A DNA stretch of 40,872 nt, taken from the NCBI RefSeq assembly GCF_000499385.1, contig NW_013653372.1, forward strand, positions 1-40,872, written 5' to 3'. The DNA comes from Eimeria necatrix (Eukaryota; Apicomplexa; Conoidasida; Eucoccidiorida; Eimeriidae). The notes under the pieces were generated by a model. That model had not been told where the DNA came from. It made no database searches and worked only from the letters and a program-made list of their open reading frames with translations. The position numbers and the translations under genes were made by a program. Below, piece by piece: positions 1 through 12,400 of the stretch (the first letter of the stretch is position 1; every line of letters begins with the position of its first letter).

Positions 1-1
1 A

Positions 2-1795
2 AGTGGGGGTTCGGGCGACCTGGGGAAAGAAGCAGAAGATGCACTCCAGGCTCTTTCATTCAAAGTTGAGGAAAACGTGCAGTCAGAATATGAAACAAGC
101 CCCACAACAGGCGCTGGAATTTTCGGCGGTGCGTTTCCTGCAAAGGCTCAACGAACGTACTTTGCAGCTGCCATTGCTGGATTTCTAATTCTCGTTTTGG
201 CGTGGTCTTTGAGAACAAAAGGCAATATCGAGCCAAATAAGAACCACTTACCTGTTGAAGGAAATACTGCAGTTCCAAGCCTACCAGGACAGGGTGGTGC
301 AACGGGCGCACCAGAGCAACCACCGGGCCTGCAGCAGCCTCAGGTGCAGCCACAACCCGTAACGATTCCACAGCCGCCACCAGTTTTTCAGGTTGTGCCG
401 CCTGAGCAACCGCCTCAAGTTGTTCCACCTCCTCCGCCCCCTCAAGAACAGCCGCAAGTAGTGGCAGCGGAGCCAAGCAAGCCAGAGGAGCCAAAAGTTG
501 AGGAGACACCAGTGACGACGAAAGAGAGCCACAAAGAAACGAACCTCGTTGGTGAACAGAAACCTCCACAGCCTGAGTGGCCTCCTGCTGCAGGGGGTGG
601 CGAGCCGGGCAACTATGACCCCGAAGATGCAGCAGCACCTACCGCAGATGACCCTGGTGTTGCTGCACATGAAGCAACACGGGAAGAAGAAGCTGAAGCA
701 CCAGCACAAACAGAAGCAGTGAAGCAGAAGATCACTGACGCTTCTACAGCGTTAAAAGCGGCTTTGGATGAGTTTTCGCAAAATGCTAACAAGGCTGGAG
801 CAGATGTGCAACGGGACTTTTGCCGCCGGTATATCCCTGGAATTACAGGAGGTGCAGATCACTTGGGTGCTATAGCCTACGCCCAGTCCCTTGTAGATGC
901 AGCACTTCAACTAAATCCAAAAGAGTCTGCTAGTCTTCGTGAAAAAACAACGCACTTGGTGAGGGTAGCTTTTGCAACTTCACTGTTGGAGGCAATGAGC
1001 ATGCGTATGAAAGAACTAAAAGCAAATAAGGAACGGTTTATGGAATCTGCTGACGCGAAAGCGCATTCGCGAAGGGCCTCGACAGGCTCTACAGATTCGA
1101 GGGACACTGTAGAAGAACCAGCTGTGGACTTAACGCCTGTGAAATTCTCCTACTTCTTAAAGAAATTCAATAAACATCTGGGCGGCATCTCGGATGCTGT
1201 AAAACGGGCTGACAAGAGAGAAAAAGAGGCAGGAATGGCAACGATTCAAGGCGATGTCACAAAGTATCAAGCAGAGTGTCTCATGGAGTTTCTAGCTGGC
1301 TCTATCATACAGATCTTGGGTGACCGAAAAGTTCCAGACAAGATGGCCCAGCACTTCAGTCGATTGGTGGGTGATCTGGGAGAATTTTGCGATCAAAATA
1401 AGGGCATGCCTCACCAAAATTCATGGACTAATTACCTTTCCAGGTTTGAATGCCCGGCGAGCGTGATTGAGAAGGCTGAGCAGCGGTTTAACAACCTTGG
1501 AATCTTTGGGGCACTCACCGATTTTCTCTCCCACATTTCCCAAGCTCTAGTTAAAAGGAGAACAGCTGATCACCACGACCCAAAGTATTTAGAGCATCTA
1601 GAAAAACACTGGAACGTCGCCCAGTTGCAGAAGCTTGCAGAAGAAATCATAGATGCTGACCGGCGAGGCAAGGAGAAAGCTTACCAGCTTAAACAGGATA
1701 TACTGGAAGCTGCAGGAGACCTCTTGGAATTCGAAGCTGCTCCAGCAGGCGAAGCTGACGTGCAACTTTTAAAGGCGGGAATTGCTTTACTTTGA
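2..1795 (+). CDS. Putative membrane protein with Pro-rich stalk, 5' partial
   Basis: I do not recognise this protein. The frame is open from base 2, so the 5' end lies outside the window; the first ATG-like codon (GTG at 77) is internal. The visible 597 residues hold a short acidic N-terminal stretch, one hydrophobic segment at about residues 52-70 (around FLILVLAWSL) flanked by Arg/Lys, and then a low-complexity stalk rich in Pro, Gln and Val (about residues 105-165). A Glu/Ala-rich linker follows. From about residue 240 to the end the sequence is mixed, predominantly helical and free of repeats, with a few scattered Cys, and looks like a folded cytosolic or lumenal domain. It ends at TGA 1793-1795. 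No intron is needed in the visible part. A single-pass membrane protein with a spacer and a C-terminal domain is the inference; topology is unknown. Many coccidian-specific proteins look like this, so a lineage-specific family is likely. Confidence 0.75.
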   Translation, partial: SGGSGDLGKEAEDALQALSFKVEENVQSEYETSPTTGAGIFGGAFPAKAQRTYFAAAIAGFLILVLAWSLRTKGNIEPNKNHLPVEGNTAVPSLPGQGGATGAPEQPPGLQQPQVQPQPVTIPQPPPVFQVVPPEQPPQVVPPPPPPQEQPQVVAAEPSKPEEPKVEETPVTTKESHKETNLVGEQKPPQPEWPPAAGGGEPGNYDPEDAAAPTADDPGVAAHEATREEEAEAPAQTEAVKQKITDASTALKAALDEFSQNANKAGADVQRDFCRRYIPGITGGADHLGAIAYAQSLVDAALQLNPKESASLREKTTHLVRVAFATSLLEAMSMRMKELKANKERFMESADAKAHSRRASTGSTDSRDTVEEPAVDLTPVKFSYFLKKFNKHLGGISDAVKRADKREKEAGMATIQGDVTKYQAECLMEFLAGSIIQILGDRKVPDKMAQHFSRLVGDLGEFCDQNKGMPHQNSWTNYLSRFECPASVIEKAEQRFNNLGIFGALTDFLSHISQALVKRRTADHHDPKYLEHLEKHWNVAQLQKLAEEIIDADRRGKEKAYQLKQDILEAAGDLLEFEAAPAGEADVQLLKAGIALL

Positions 1796-4700
1796 AATGT
1801 CAGGTTCATCAGTGGCTTAAGGTGACTGTGCTTTTCCCGCTGGCAGGCCGCTCTCTACGTAATGGGCATGCTTGATCTCAGTCTCTGGCTCAACTGCTGT
1901 TTATGGGGCCTCCCTGCGCTTGACTCGGCGAGGCTTCTAATTCCCCAAGTTGCTTCTTTTTGCTTCACCTGAGCCAACGCGCGGTTTTCTGTGGCTGCTT
2001 GGTGGTCTATAGGGGGGCCGACAGACGAACTCACCAGTCGTACTCATCTACTATGGGGAGCTGAATTTAAAGACAGTGCCATAATCGGGCAGTAGGCTAA
2101 AACACAGCTGAAAAGGGCAGCCTGCTTCAGGAGACTCAATTGGCGCCTCGGGGGCCCTTAACAGATGCCGCCGCTCAAATCCACCAGCAGCTTCGTCAGC
2201 TTGCCTCAGTATGTTTTATTTCTGTGGGCTGGGTATCGATGCACACAAAAACTTCTTCTGTGGCGCTGCGGGTGCTGCGATTCGCCGCTTCTGCCGCTGG
2301 CACTACATGTAGTTGCTATACATTGTAACTGCTGCGTCTCTGAGGCTACTTTTCTTCCAGCGGCTTATTGCGAAACAGTAAATAAGTGCATGCGGAGGGC
2401 GAGGTGCTGCAGTTGGAATTTCTAAAGCTCCAGGTGCTTCTTTTATTCGCTTCATCCGCTTCTTCAGAGCCTGGTGCTCTGGTAAAAGGCTGCTACATTT
2501 TTGCGGCGCCTGACTGTTTCGCCTTTGACTCTCAACCACTGGGGACCGGCAGGAACGGAAACCTAAAAGCATACGGACCCTGGTCCCTCGTGGAGAGGAC
2601 TCATAAATAACAAGTAGAGAGGCTTTACCTTCTCTAGCAGTTTTGCGTTCTACTTTCCCTTGCTGCTGTATTTCGGGCGTGTACCCCCGGGAAAGCTGCA
2701 TAATGCTGCGTGACATTCCAACTGCCTTTTCGAAAGAAACTGTGAATACACTTATTGCAACCCCATGCAGCTGCTACCTTGTATAGCTTCAGGTGGGCTG
2801 ATCCAGTGGAGCCTTCTGACCCTGCAGAACCAAGACAGTATACTTTATTAAGTTTGTCCACGTAAAATATGCAGTCTGTCCTTCCCAACACTGCCTACTG
2901 TTGCTCTCCATCAGCCCGAGGTAACGTTTTTTGCTGGATATTTGGGGCTGTCTGAAACTGACGGAAGGTGCTGAAGAAAGTGTTGCTGACTCCGCCGTCA
3001 CTGGAGCAGAAAGAGGCAGAGAAAACGAAATAGCAGTCGAATTTGAGGAGGAAATTAAAAATTAGCTGGCTACGACGCAGTATGCTAGGTTGGAAAAGGG
3101 GCAACAATGCTGGAGTCGCCAACTTTGCTGAGCACTTGGTATCAGCATTCTAACCTATCAAACAACAATTAGAGACTGTTGCGTTCACCTCAGGACCACT
3201 TACTCCTCAGGACCATTTATTCGAGTTGACTAGCCAGTTCATCAACGTGCCTGTTATAAGTGCCGTGAGAGCCAACTCGTACGGCTAAATTGAGCCAGGG
3301 TTGCAGAAGCCGAAGCATCTATGGAGAGTGGTGCTTCGAGGCGTCGCAAATGAAGAGGAGGATGTGCGGACAGGCAAAACGGTTTAGAGGGCTTTTTAGG
3401 CCGAAAGAGGCGACGTAATTGATTAAAAGAAGTGCCAAGCTGTGCCATGCATTACCGTGCGTTGAAAAGGCTTGAGTAGTAATTACGTGGCACGTAGTAC
3501 GTTTCCCAAGACGCTCCCTTAATGTATCCCAGTCCGTTCCCTGTCGACAGCTGCGGACTTTCCCCTGCGGCATTTTAAAGCACGGAGCCATTTTTGCGTT
3601 GAAAACTTCGTAAGGGGAAACTAATGAATTTGACCCACGTCTAATCTGCATCGGAACAAGGGTGGATCTCAGGGAAGCACTGAGCTGCCCTGGGGAACTG
3701 AGGCCGAAGTGTCGGACGCAGATATCCCTGAAGAGTCTACGACAGAGCCAACTGCAGTATTGCTAGACTTTGAAGAAGGCATTGTATGCGGCACTGTGGC
3801 TGAAAGAAACCCAGATCCGCTATTTAAGGAGTGAACAATTATCCCGTAACAGTTCCCTAAGCAGCGTCTTTCCTGTTGCCTGTTGCGGCAGGCGTCTACA
3901 AAAAAGTAAGGCGATGCGCTTCCGAATACGTGTGGCTACGAAATTTATAGTGATCTTGCAGAAGAGGTAAATTGATCATGTAGGTGCAAGGAAGTCATTC
4001 TATGCCGGAAGGAACCAAGGGGCGTTTGAGCTTCCGGCCCCTTTGCATTAACGAGATTTGAAGTGCAGCTTTTCTAGAGGGTCTTGGATTTAAAAAACTG
4101 AGCCCATACAGCTGGCAGCGGTTACGACCTTCCCAGTGTTGACAGGGACTCCACACACGAAAACATGCAGGAGGCTCCCTGATCCTGCATTTCAGAGTGC
4201 ATGCAAAAGCTTGCCTGTGCACTGACGCACAAACGATGCGCCCTCCTGCAGGGGCACATTATTCTCACGGCATATAAAATCGTTTCGAAACCGCGGGTAA
4301 TAGATATGAGGGCAGCTGCGATCTGCCTGCGTCAACTGCAGCGGTACACTAGTAGAAAGTTCGGGCTGCCGTGTCCGAAGTGCTCGTGCTTTGATACTTG
4401 GCTTGCATTGACTCACTCATCAAGTAGTACCGACTTTTAATAACCGAGCAGCCCGAAAAGCTCCAGATTGCTTGAGTCCCTTCATGGGGAGGCGCGGAAT
4501 GCTGCTGGAGGCCGCTAACCTGGCTGCACAAGCCATTCAACTCATTGGGTGAGTTGCTGGCAAATAGTATTGTGTTCGAGGCAAGGTGCATGCATCTGGG
4601 TTCTCTTTTACCTTGGGAAGTTGAGGGCTGATGGCTGACATCCGAAATGGAGAACAAAAAGCTTTCACTTGTGTGTGAGCTGCGCGGGGTCTGTCGTCTT

Positions 4701-5178
4701 GACTATGCTCGCACTGTTCTTCTGGGGATGCTTTTCGAGGTTCCCACTGAACATAATAACTGCGGTTCTTTTCAGTTTCGCTTAACGCTAGCCGATCTTC
4801 ATGGCCCATGCTCAGATGAGTTAAGCTCTTCGAGGCACTTGCTGGTACATATTTGAGTAGCATCCTACGTTATCGCGTGCGTGTCCCTTACTATTTTTCA
4901 CTGGAGGCTTTATGGCTAGCTTGACAAAGAGGAATGAAGCACCGATCGACAATGTTACTATGGAAACTGTAGTCAGACCACACCTCAAGCCGCATGATGC
5001 CTGAGGTTCAGACGCAGGTGAGGATGCTTGTGGAATCAGACGGGAAACTGCACTACGGAGAAGAACTAGCACCGTCATATGCTGTGCTTTAGATGCTACT
5101 AGACTGTTAATGTTGGAAAATGGTCCCTCGATAGTGCCAAGCTAGCACTTTGTTCGTGGCAAAGCTTGAATGTAGCAG

Positions 5179-5228
5179 CCTATTAGCTGCTTACCACCCC
5201 AGCATCCTATTAGCTGCTTACCACCCCA
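5179..5228. repeat. 23-bp direct repeat, two copies
   Basis: The 23-mer beginning CCTATTAGCTGCTTACC occurs at 5179-5201 and again, identical, at 5206-5228, separated by GCAT. The unit is therefore about 27 bp and present 1.85 times. It is probably a small tandem duplication with no visible coding role. Confidence 0.9.
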
Positions 5229-5370
5229 TAAATCTTGAAAAACAGAATGTGTTGCCAGTTTAGCCAACGAAGATGTACAGTGGGGCGTTCCTGCCCCTAG
5301 TAATGCAGGAGGCGGCATCTGCTGTGATGCTAATCAGGGACCCTAACATGCGTTACAATTCTGCATTCAT

Positions 5371-5402
5371 AGCGGATCTGATTTAGAGATCCGCTAAATC
5401 AG
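5371..5402. repeat. Two overlapping, mutually exclusive hairpins
   Basis: AGCGGATCT (5371-5379) is the reverse complement of AGATCCGCT (5387-5395). CTGATTTAG (5378-5386) is the reverse complement of CTAAATCAG (5394-5402). The arms overlap, so only one stem can form at a time. Both are perfect 9-bp stems. No gene is near, so a regulatory role is only a possibility. Confidence 0.7.
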
Positions 5403-7293
5403 GCGGCACGGTTCCGCATGTATCAACTTCCTTAAATGCATTAATTATTCGATGACGTGTAGGGAGAAAAGTTCTTCCGATTACCTTACCCAAGGCATAA
5501 TCACATACGAGGGTTTGGTAGGCTTGCCTCAAGTGTTTGACTTTCACTATGCCTAACGGGCTTCGTCAACGAACACGCCCAGCTTTTGGGGTAGCGGGGT
5601 TTCTTTCCAACAGGTCATGGTGGACTGCTTGTTAGAGGGATTTTGGTGGATTTCTGCGCCTGCATGCTGGGACGACACAGTTGCCTGCAGAATCCCGTGA
5701 GAGCAGCACCTTGCTCACTTGAAAGCCTTCTTTCGCTGCGCAAATGTGGCGCTGCGTTTCTCCAACTCAAATGCTACCTCCCGTCAGATGTAGATCAAAT
5801 ATTTGATATTCACTCGGGTTTGTATCTCAAAACTGAAGGGTCATGAGTGTGTTCTTTGAATCCTAAGGACAGATATCTTCTATTGGCGCTTTATCTGTAA
5901 TTTCACGAGAAAAAGCGTACAGCTGCTGGTAAAAGAGGGTGTTGACGAACAGCAGGCTGACATCAAGGCCAGGAAGTAGTCCTTATTCACGTTGCGGCTA
6001 TAGCATATCCGCAGGCTAAGCTACCCGCTTGATTAGCCGCTTTGCAAGAAACTGCGCATCGCTTGTGGCTTCATGAGATGGTTGGAACAAACCTGAACCT
6101 GTCCAGTGGCAAAGAGGCGGTGATATGCATGAATTGAGTACCCACTGTGTCACTCAGCTGCTGGCCTCCATGCCCGTGACAACCTGTGGGGGCATTTAAG
6201 CTTAGAAACTGCCTACGATAGTCCATAGTGGTCCAAGTCCTCTCTAATGGCTCTATAGAAATCATGGAAAATTTTTTTACTTGTCAGTTTCTGTCTGTGG
6301 GGGAGTCTCTGTTTGACACGTGGCATTGCGCGAGACGCTGCATGAGTGCTCTGAACTTTCTCTTCCTGCCACCCTTCTGGGGTTAAAAGATCTGAGACTC
6401 ACAGCACTATATCTGACTTGTCCTGCGCGTTTTCTCGCCATCGGGCATTATTGGCCGTGCTAGGAAGATTCCCGCACGTACTTCTGAGGCGATTGTGGCC
6501 GTGTTCTTTCCACATATCTTTCTAGTGGAGGGTAGCAAAGGCTGGCCAATTTGAAGACTGGTGGCAGACATGAAAAGCGTTGAGGGAAGACCCCCGGTTG
6601 GATGTAGAGCTATGCACAAGGCGTAGGTGCTAAGCCCAGGGAGAAGCTCATGCTGAAACAGTCACTGGATAATATTATAGCTGCAAGACAACCTTAGTGT
6701 AGTACTGCATCAAGTGTGTCCAGATATGTGAAGGCTGTATTTCAGTAACGTTGATCAATCTGAGAACAGTAGACCAGACAGGGATCATGCTTCTGCTCGT
6801 CTGTCCTTTCCCCTAATTTGAAGGAAGCATCTACGAAGCCACACTGGACACTTTGACCCCAAAAATGCATTTTCGATGTCGCAAGGAGGGTAATCTTTTC
6901 TTGTGTTTGTCTAGGAACATGACTACCGTGAAGACGTAGTTGCAGGCCTGGCATACGCAAAAAGATGAGCAAATAGCTTGCACTACAACCGTATCCACGG
7001 GCAGAATGCAACGACACAGTTATGTTCTAGATTCGTCCATTTGCCTCCTTAACTTTTTTTCTAACAGACTAATATCTAGCCAGCTCATCTGCACAACGGC
7101 TCCTGAAAGAACTGCGGTTAGACTTCACCTGTGAATAGCGATTCACGCTATGGGAGGCACGGGAGCTAGCGCACAAGCGAAACTGCAACTGGGAGGAAGG
7201 CGACAAAAGGCTTTTATGGACCCGACGGCTAGAATGCCTGGAGAGATGTCAGCCCTCGTGAGAATCATGCATTTTTGGCGCACAGCTGATAAT

Positions 7294-7347
7294 CCTTTAC
7301 AACCGCTGAAGGCCCCATCTGCCTGGGACCTTCAGTGGTTGTAAAGG
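7294..7347. repeat. 19-bp inverted repeat (hairpin), 16-nt loop
   Basis: CCTTTACAACCGCTGAAGG (7294-7312) pairs with CCTTCAGTGGTTGTAAAGG (7329-7347). One position differs, and in a plus-strand RNA it would be a G-U wobble. The loop is 16 nt. It lies about 170 nt upstream of the putative small gene at 7515. It could be a transcribed hairpin, a foldback remnant or a cis element. Confidence 0.85.
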
Positions 7348-7514
7348 GTAGCGCTCAAGAGGCCTGTCCTTCGCGGAAGGGGGAGGCTACTTGTGATGAG
7401 GCTACACTCACCGAACCGCCTGGGGCTTTGGCTTGGCGTGGTGAATGCTGTGCAGCTCTTCCACAGTTAGTGATTTCCGCATGTGAATTCTCTGTAGCGG
7501 GCGGTTCGCCCACG

Positions 7515-8528
7515 ATGGATGAGGAGCTCTATCAGAGACAGAGGCGGTATTTGGCTGAATCAAACCAGGAGTTCAATGAATTTCAGCTCGAAAGGGAACT
7601 TGAAGACATGAGCAAGCTTCCACAGCATAGCCGACAGCTATTCTTCGAGTGAGGCTCCCCGAACGTCGCATCACAACCAAATACGACATTTTATGGATGT
7701 TGGAGTCTTCTGATGCCACCCTAAGCCGTAGAAGTACACCTTGCCTACACGGAGAGCCCACAGCCGACCGTCAGCCGCCCATGCTCAAGTGCAACATTTA
7801 TCGTTGAGTGGTACGATACTAGGCTTACTACAGACCTCGCAGACATCAACGTCTAGCTAGGCGTGCATTAAGCGGCTTAAGACCTTCTAAGTGCGACGGG
7901 GAGAAAAAGCGCAAACTCTTTCGTTCTTGACTACGCTTTGCCGTCATGCAACCCCAGAAGGTCACTCCTGAACACTCCAAAAGCGTACAGGTCATACGGA
8001 GCACCTGGACGCAGTGTTGGGATTATACCTTCTCCACAAGTGGGCTGTATGCACTAGTTGGACAGCGTATACCGTCACGGGACTGCAGTTGATATGCTCT
8101 TTACGAAGTATGTATTTACCATATACTGTTGTGCACGGCGACCCGCTACCAATGAACACATAAAACGAAGGCCTGTGCGTTACACTAATGTCTCATCTGA
8201 CAGGTCTTGCGACTACACATTGCTTTCACCCTTTGCTCATGCATGCTATGTGCAATGATGCCAGGCTCGCCGGAAGTATTTCCCACGGCAGCACATTGAA
8301 CTACATTCGTGCGCGCGATGCAAGTCTTTTGTGTTATTTTTCAGCTTGTTAGTAACCACGCAAACCTACTGCTGTACGCCACTCAACGTCAAGAGTACAG
8401 AACGAGATAGTGACATTTTACGAGCCCTTTCGATGAAGTGGAGACACAGTCGCGCCAAAAGAGTGCAAAGCGTCACGCGTCAACAATTCGAAAACGACAT
8501 TAAACCATCAAGTGAGCCACCAGAATGA
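7515..8528 (+). CDS. Putative small two-exon protein, unknown function
   Basis: Tentative gene. Exon 1 (7515-7648) starts at an ATG in good context (CCCACGATGG) and encodes a charged, helical stretch: MDEELYQRQRRYLAESNQ, then a Glu/Phe/Leu-rich run ending in QLFF. A GA|GTGAGG donor sits just before the in-frame stop. An acceptor at 8343-8344 (TTTTTCAG) opens exon 2 (8345-8528) in matching phase 2 and adds 60 residues, with the basic stretch RALSMKWRHSRAKRVQSV and a Ser/Pro/Glu tail. The product would be 105 aa with no signal peptide or membrane segment. The intron would be about 700 nt. Without the splice, exon 1 is a 45-codon ORF. I do not recognise the family, and the exon pairing rests only on phase and splice sites. 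Confidence 0.35.
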
Positions 8529-9499
8529 GCTAAAGCAACAGTGGCACACCTCCGACCCCCGCCACCCCGAGTGGCCTTCAGTTACATGGGGGCAACATGG
8601 GCATTTACAGGTATGAACAGACGCCTCACGTAGCTTGCCTAGTCTTGCTTTTTGTTTTTGTTGGTGAGGAATTGAAATACTGTACAGTGGCTACAGAAGA
8701 GGGGAGGAAAGTTTGGGGCTGGGGGGCCTCTTGTGTTCGTGCTTGAAGAGGGGAACAGGCTAGAGAGTGCCACAGCTGCTGTCCTAGTGACACTACACTC
8801 AAAAATGCAGGGGCATAGTCCTCCCCTTTCTCCTTCATTTTTCTACGGCAGGCCTTAGCAGCTGCCCCTCACCCCTGCGATACAAGGAGCTCCCAGCCTC
8901 TGCACTGCAGCAGCAGCAGCAGCTGCTGCTGCAGTGCACAGCAGCAGCAGCAGCTGCTGCTGCTGCGCTGTTGCAGGAAACGCACAGGTGGGTCCTCTTG
9001 CGGCAAGAGGCCCCACCATAATCCAAAGAAACGTCTTTCCTTCGTCGTGCCGATCTTGCACGCCTGCTGGTGGCACGGGCAGCGGTGGTAACAGAAAAGG
9101 GAGCAACAGCAGCAAGAGGAGGAGGAGGAGCCGCTCAGGTGTTCGTAGATTGGGCCTCTCTGACGCGTCAGAGACAAGGGGAGTGCCCGATTGGGGTCGA
9201 CAGGACGAAAGAGGGGCCCCGCTAAGTCCCAAAGGGGACATCGGCTGACCTCTTGGGGCCCCCTTAGGTAAACAAAGCCACCAACTTCTTTGGGGCTATC
9301 TCCCGCGAAGTGAGAGGTGCTCCACCGCAGTGATCTGTCTGGATAATTTCAAAGCGCCACTTTGTGTGCCCTAGCGGGTAGCGAACGGCAACACCAGCGA
9401 GGACTTCAACGGCGGCAGCAACAGCAGTGCAGCAGCAATACGGCAGCAGAAATAGCAGCAGCAGCAAGACTACTCAAAAGTATTGGCTCCCTGTCCGTA
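8529..9499. other. Upstream region of the CABIN1-like gene
   Basis: No gene is supported. The stretch contains a CAG/CTG palindromic repeat (8901-8968, listed separately). The frame of the next gene is open back to about 9362 with no ATG before 9500, so that part is probably 5' UTR or a further exon joined to an unseen upstream start. Long open frames on the minus strand here are CTG-run artefacts rich in Leu, Cys and Ser. Confidence 0.5.
8901..8968. repeat. Back-to-back CAG/CTG palindromes
   Basis: A run of CAG turns directly into a run of CTG, framed by TGCACTGC and GCAGTGCA (8901-8938). A second CAG-to-CTG switch follows at 8940-8968. Each block is close to a perfect palindrome and would form a hairpin on either strand. 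It lies outside any supported exon. Confidence 0.85.
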
Positions 9500-12400
9500 A
9501 TGGGTGAGGAGGTCTCCGAGGAGGCCCCTCTCGGGGCTCCTGGGGCCCCTGGCGCTCAGTCCGACGCAGTGGCTCACCTGTGTGCTGCTCGGGGTCTCGT
9601 CAAGGAGGGACAGTCGCTGCTGAAGCAGATTGGACCCTTGCCGATGGGAGGTTTTACAAGGGCCTCTCTGTCTTCACATCAGACGCAGATTTTGTTGCAC
9701 GTTTACCAGTTCTGCGAACACGCGCTGAAGCATCTTGATGCTTGTGGCTTGTCATTGGGGCCGCTGAGGGGAACTCACCAGCACGATGCAGACGCAGCAG
9801 CAATGAGGAGGAGGTTGCAGGAGGAGGAGCAGCAGCAGCTACCGGAATCTATGGCGAAGGCTGGAAAGACCCAAGGTTTCTTTGCTCTCCTAACAATGGC
9901 AGAGGCTCTGCGGGCGTTGGGTGAGTGGCTACTGTTGTCCGTGCTGGCGCTGCTTTTGGGGCTGCATCTGATGCAGCTCCTGGTAATGTAGGTGGTGGTA
10001 TATAGAATCGTTACTCGTGCTGCTTTGGTAGCTTCGCCGCTGCTCTGTTCGTCTCATTCATCCGGCCCAGTATGTCGCTAGGTTTCCGCTATCTGATTTA
10101 ACTTTACGAGCGAGAAGCAGTCGTTGGCCGCGTTCACGTTAGATCTTGCGCGGTTTGTTGCGGTTGCAGGCAACTACGAAGACAGTTTGCTTTGCTACAC
10201 AGAAAGTCTCCAGTGGACTGAGGGCCTTTGCGGGGCAGCGGAACAAACTCGGGCCCTTTTAGCTGCTGCTGCCCTCATGTCGGATTTAGGCAGGCACACT
10301 GCTCTGGCGGCGGAAGCTGCAGAAGCAGCGGAAGCTGCCAAAGCTGCTGCTGCTGCTGCCACGCCTTCCAACCGCAAAGGAGGCACAGTCTCAGCGGCAG
10401 CAGTATCCGCTGCAACGCCCGGAAGCGAGCCAGGCACACCATCTGTGCTTCATACAGAAAGACCAACTGGAGCAAACGGCAGCAGCGGTAACCAAAGCAG
10501 GAGCTGGAGGCCCTTAAGGAGCCTCATGTCATCCAATCGCAGGAACCTCAGTTTGGTTGAAATCAGAGGACTCAGGTACTGTCGTTTTGCTCTGGAGAGC
10601 GCTCTGCTTTTGTCCCCCGGGCATCCAGCGGCCGCAGCAAGACTGATTAAAGTTTTGTTGCTACAGGGGGACTTCCCTGCGGCTGCGAAGGCACTGCAGC
10701 ATGTGCTGCAGCACCAACTTAATTCGGCTACACATACACCGCGGAAAATACTGTGGCTCAGGGGACTACTGCAAGGAGACGCTGCCGCTGCTTCTGCTGC
10801 TGCCAAATTTCTTGCCAACGCACAGAGCCTCACAGACAAACAAAGCAGCAGTAACAGCAGCACCAGTGTTGACGTAGCAGCCGAAGCAGCAGCGCACGAC
10901 AACGATTTGGCAGCACAGTTTCTGAAGCAACAACAGCGACGCGTCAAGCGGCAGCTTGCAGCCCTAAAAGCGGAGGGTGAGCTATTTTCTGTCCTGTTGC
11001 TGCTTGAGCTTTTGCTGTTTAGATGCATGACGACTGAATGTGCTTTTGCGGCCGGAGTTTGTGCCTGTGGTACAGATACTGCTGCGATTGAGGCCTTAGG
11101 GGGAGGGGCATCTGCCTCCTCCCGGCCGTTATTGCTGCCGTTGCCCCTTAAAGCAACGGTATCAGAAGTAACTGCAGCGACGGATTCAAAAGCCAGGGCA
11201 CCTGGTGTTGCAGGATTTGCAGCAGAGGGTTCTTCTCAGGTTGCTCTTGTCTTAGATGCTTTAAGACTTGCGTTCCTCCAGGGAATGTCGGATGGAAACA
11301 TCAAGTAAACCTAGCTGCCGGTGCTGCCGTCACTATCTGCGCGACTGGCCTGTAGAGGGGTGTAACGGCACTTTCATGTTCGTGTGTTGTTGCTGCTGCT
11401 GTCGTGCGTTTCTGCAGTCTCGGGCATGCCGCGAATGTGCCGGCTGTACTTGTGGCAAGAGACCTGCCGCTGTCAATTCCTGCTGCTGCAGCAGCCACAG
11501 TAGCACCAGCCACAGCGCCACCAGAGATGGCGCCAGCGCCAGCGCCAGTAGCAGCTCCTGCAGCAGCACTGGCAGCAACGTCAGCGACTCAGCAGGCGAC
11601 AGCATCTACTGCTGCCCAGTGTCGCAGTGGTAGCACTAGTTGGTTGTGGGGTGGGCCGTCACTGCAACAGCAGCAGCAGCAGCAGCAGCAGCGTAGCAGA
11701 GGACGATTGCGGAGTGAGAAGCCGCGCCGTCTCAAGTTCTTGCAGGTACTTGGTTCATTCTCTTCCTTTCTGTTCCCGTAGAGCCGCTTTTTGCACGGGT
11801 TTTTGGCTCGAGTAGCTTAGACACCGCGTATCCTTGGTTTTCTTGCTTGCGTTCGCTTATTTGTCATCACCGGTGTGTATCTCTATCCTTGGCTCCATGT
11901 TCTCCCTCTCTGTCTCTTTCTCTTGTGCTTGCTTCTCCTTGCCCCAGCTGTACCTTGGTACTTCTCATTCCCGTTCTTTACCTGCTGCTGCCTCCCAATA
12001 TGCTGTCCCTGTGTTCAATGCTGTAGGAGAGTGACGCATGGCAATCAAAGACTCCCTTTTCCTTATGGAAGGCCTGGGGTGCTCTGCTTCGAATGCCAAC
12101 AGCACACAGAGAGGCTGCCTTGAGCAGTTCCGCTTTTGAACACAACGCGGCAATTGACGTGCTGTGGGGCGACTTCTCAGTGTTTTCGCATTTGCTCGGG
12201 GGGCCGGGTGCGGAGGCTGCGGCGGCGGCAGCTGCGGCGACGAACGTGGCCACGGGCCCAGCACCGGGAGCATCGGCTGGGGCCACTGGCACTGCAGCTG
12301 CACCTCCAAGTAGAACGTGCAGCAGCAGAAGCAATGCTTCGGCTGCAGCAAAGGCAGCGGCTGCACAGCTGCAGCCCCCGTCTAGTGTGGCTTTACCGGT

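Larger units (their letters stand above)
1796..7293. other. Gene-poor interval, about 5.5 kb
   Basis: I see no convincing gene here. All open frames are under about 140 codons, occur on both strands with similar length, lack coding-like composition and do not join through matching splice sites. The interval is free of the CAG runs that mark coding DNA further on. It holds a 23-bp direct repeat (5179-5228) and a pair of overlapping hairpins (5371-5402), listed separately. Long 3' UTR of the preceding gene, regulatory DNA or a non-coding RNA are all possible. Confidence 0.6.

Noticed and set aside
60..709. Two overlapping minus-strand frames opposite the first gene
   Set aside because: They mirror the Pro/Gln-rich stalk of the plus-strand gene and are Leu/Val or Arg/Trp-rich without family resemblance.
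8855..9241. Minus-strand frames with Leu, Cys and Ser runs
   Set aside because: Produced by the CAG/CTG palindromes at 8901-8968; three overlapping frames are open at once, which is typical of repeats.
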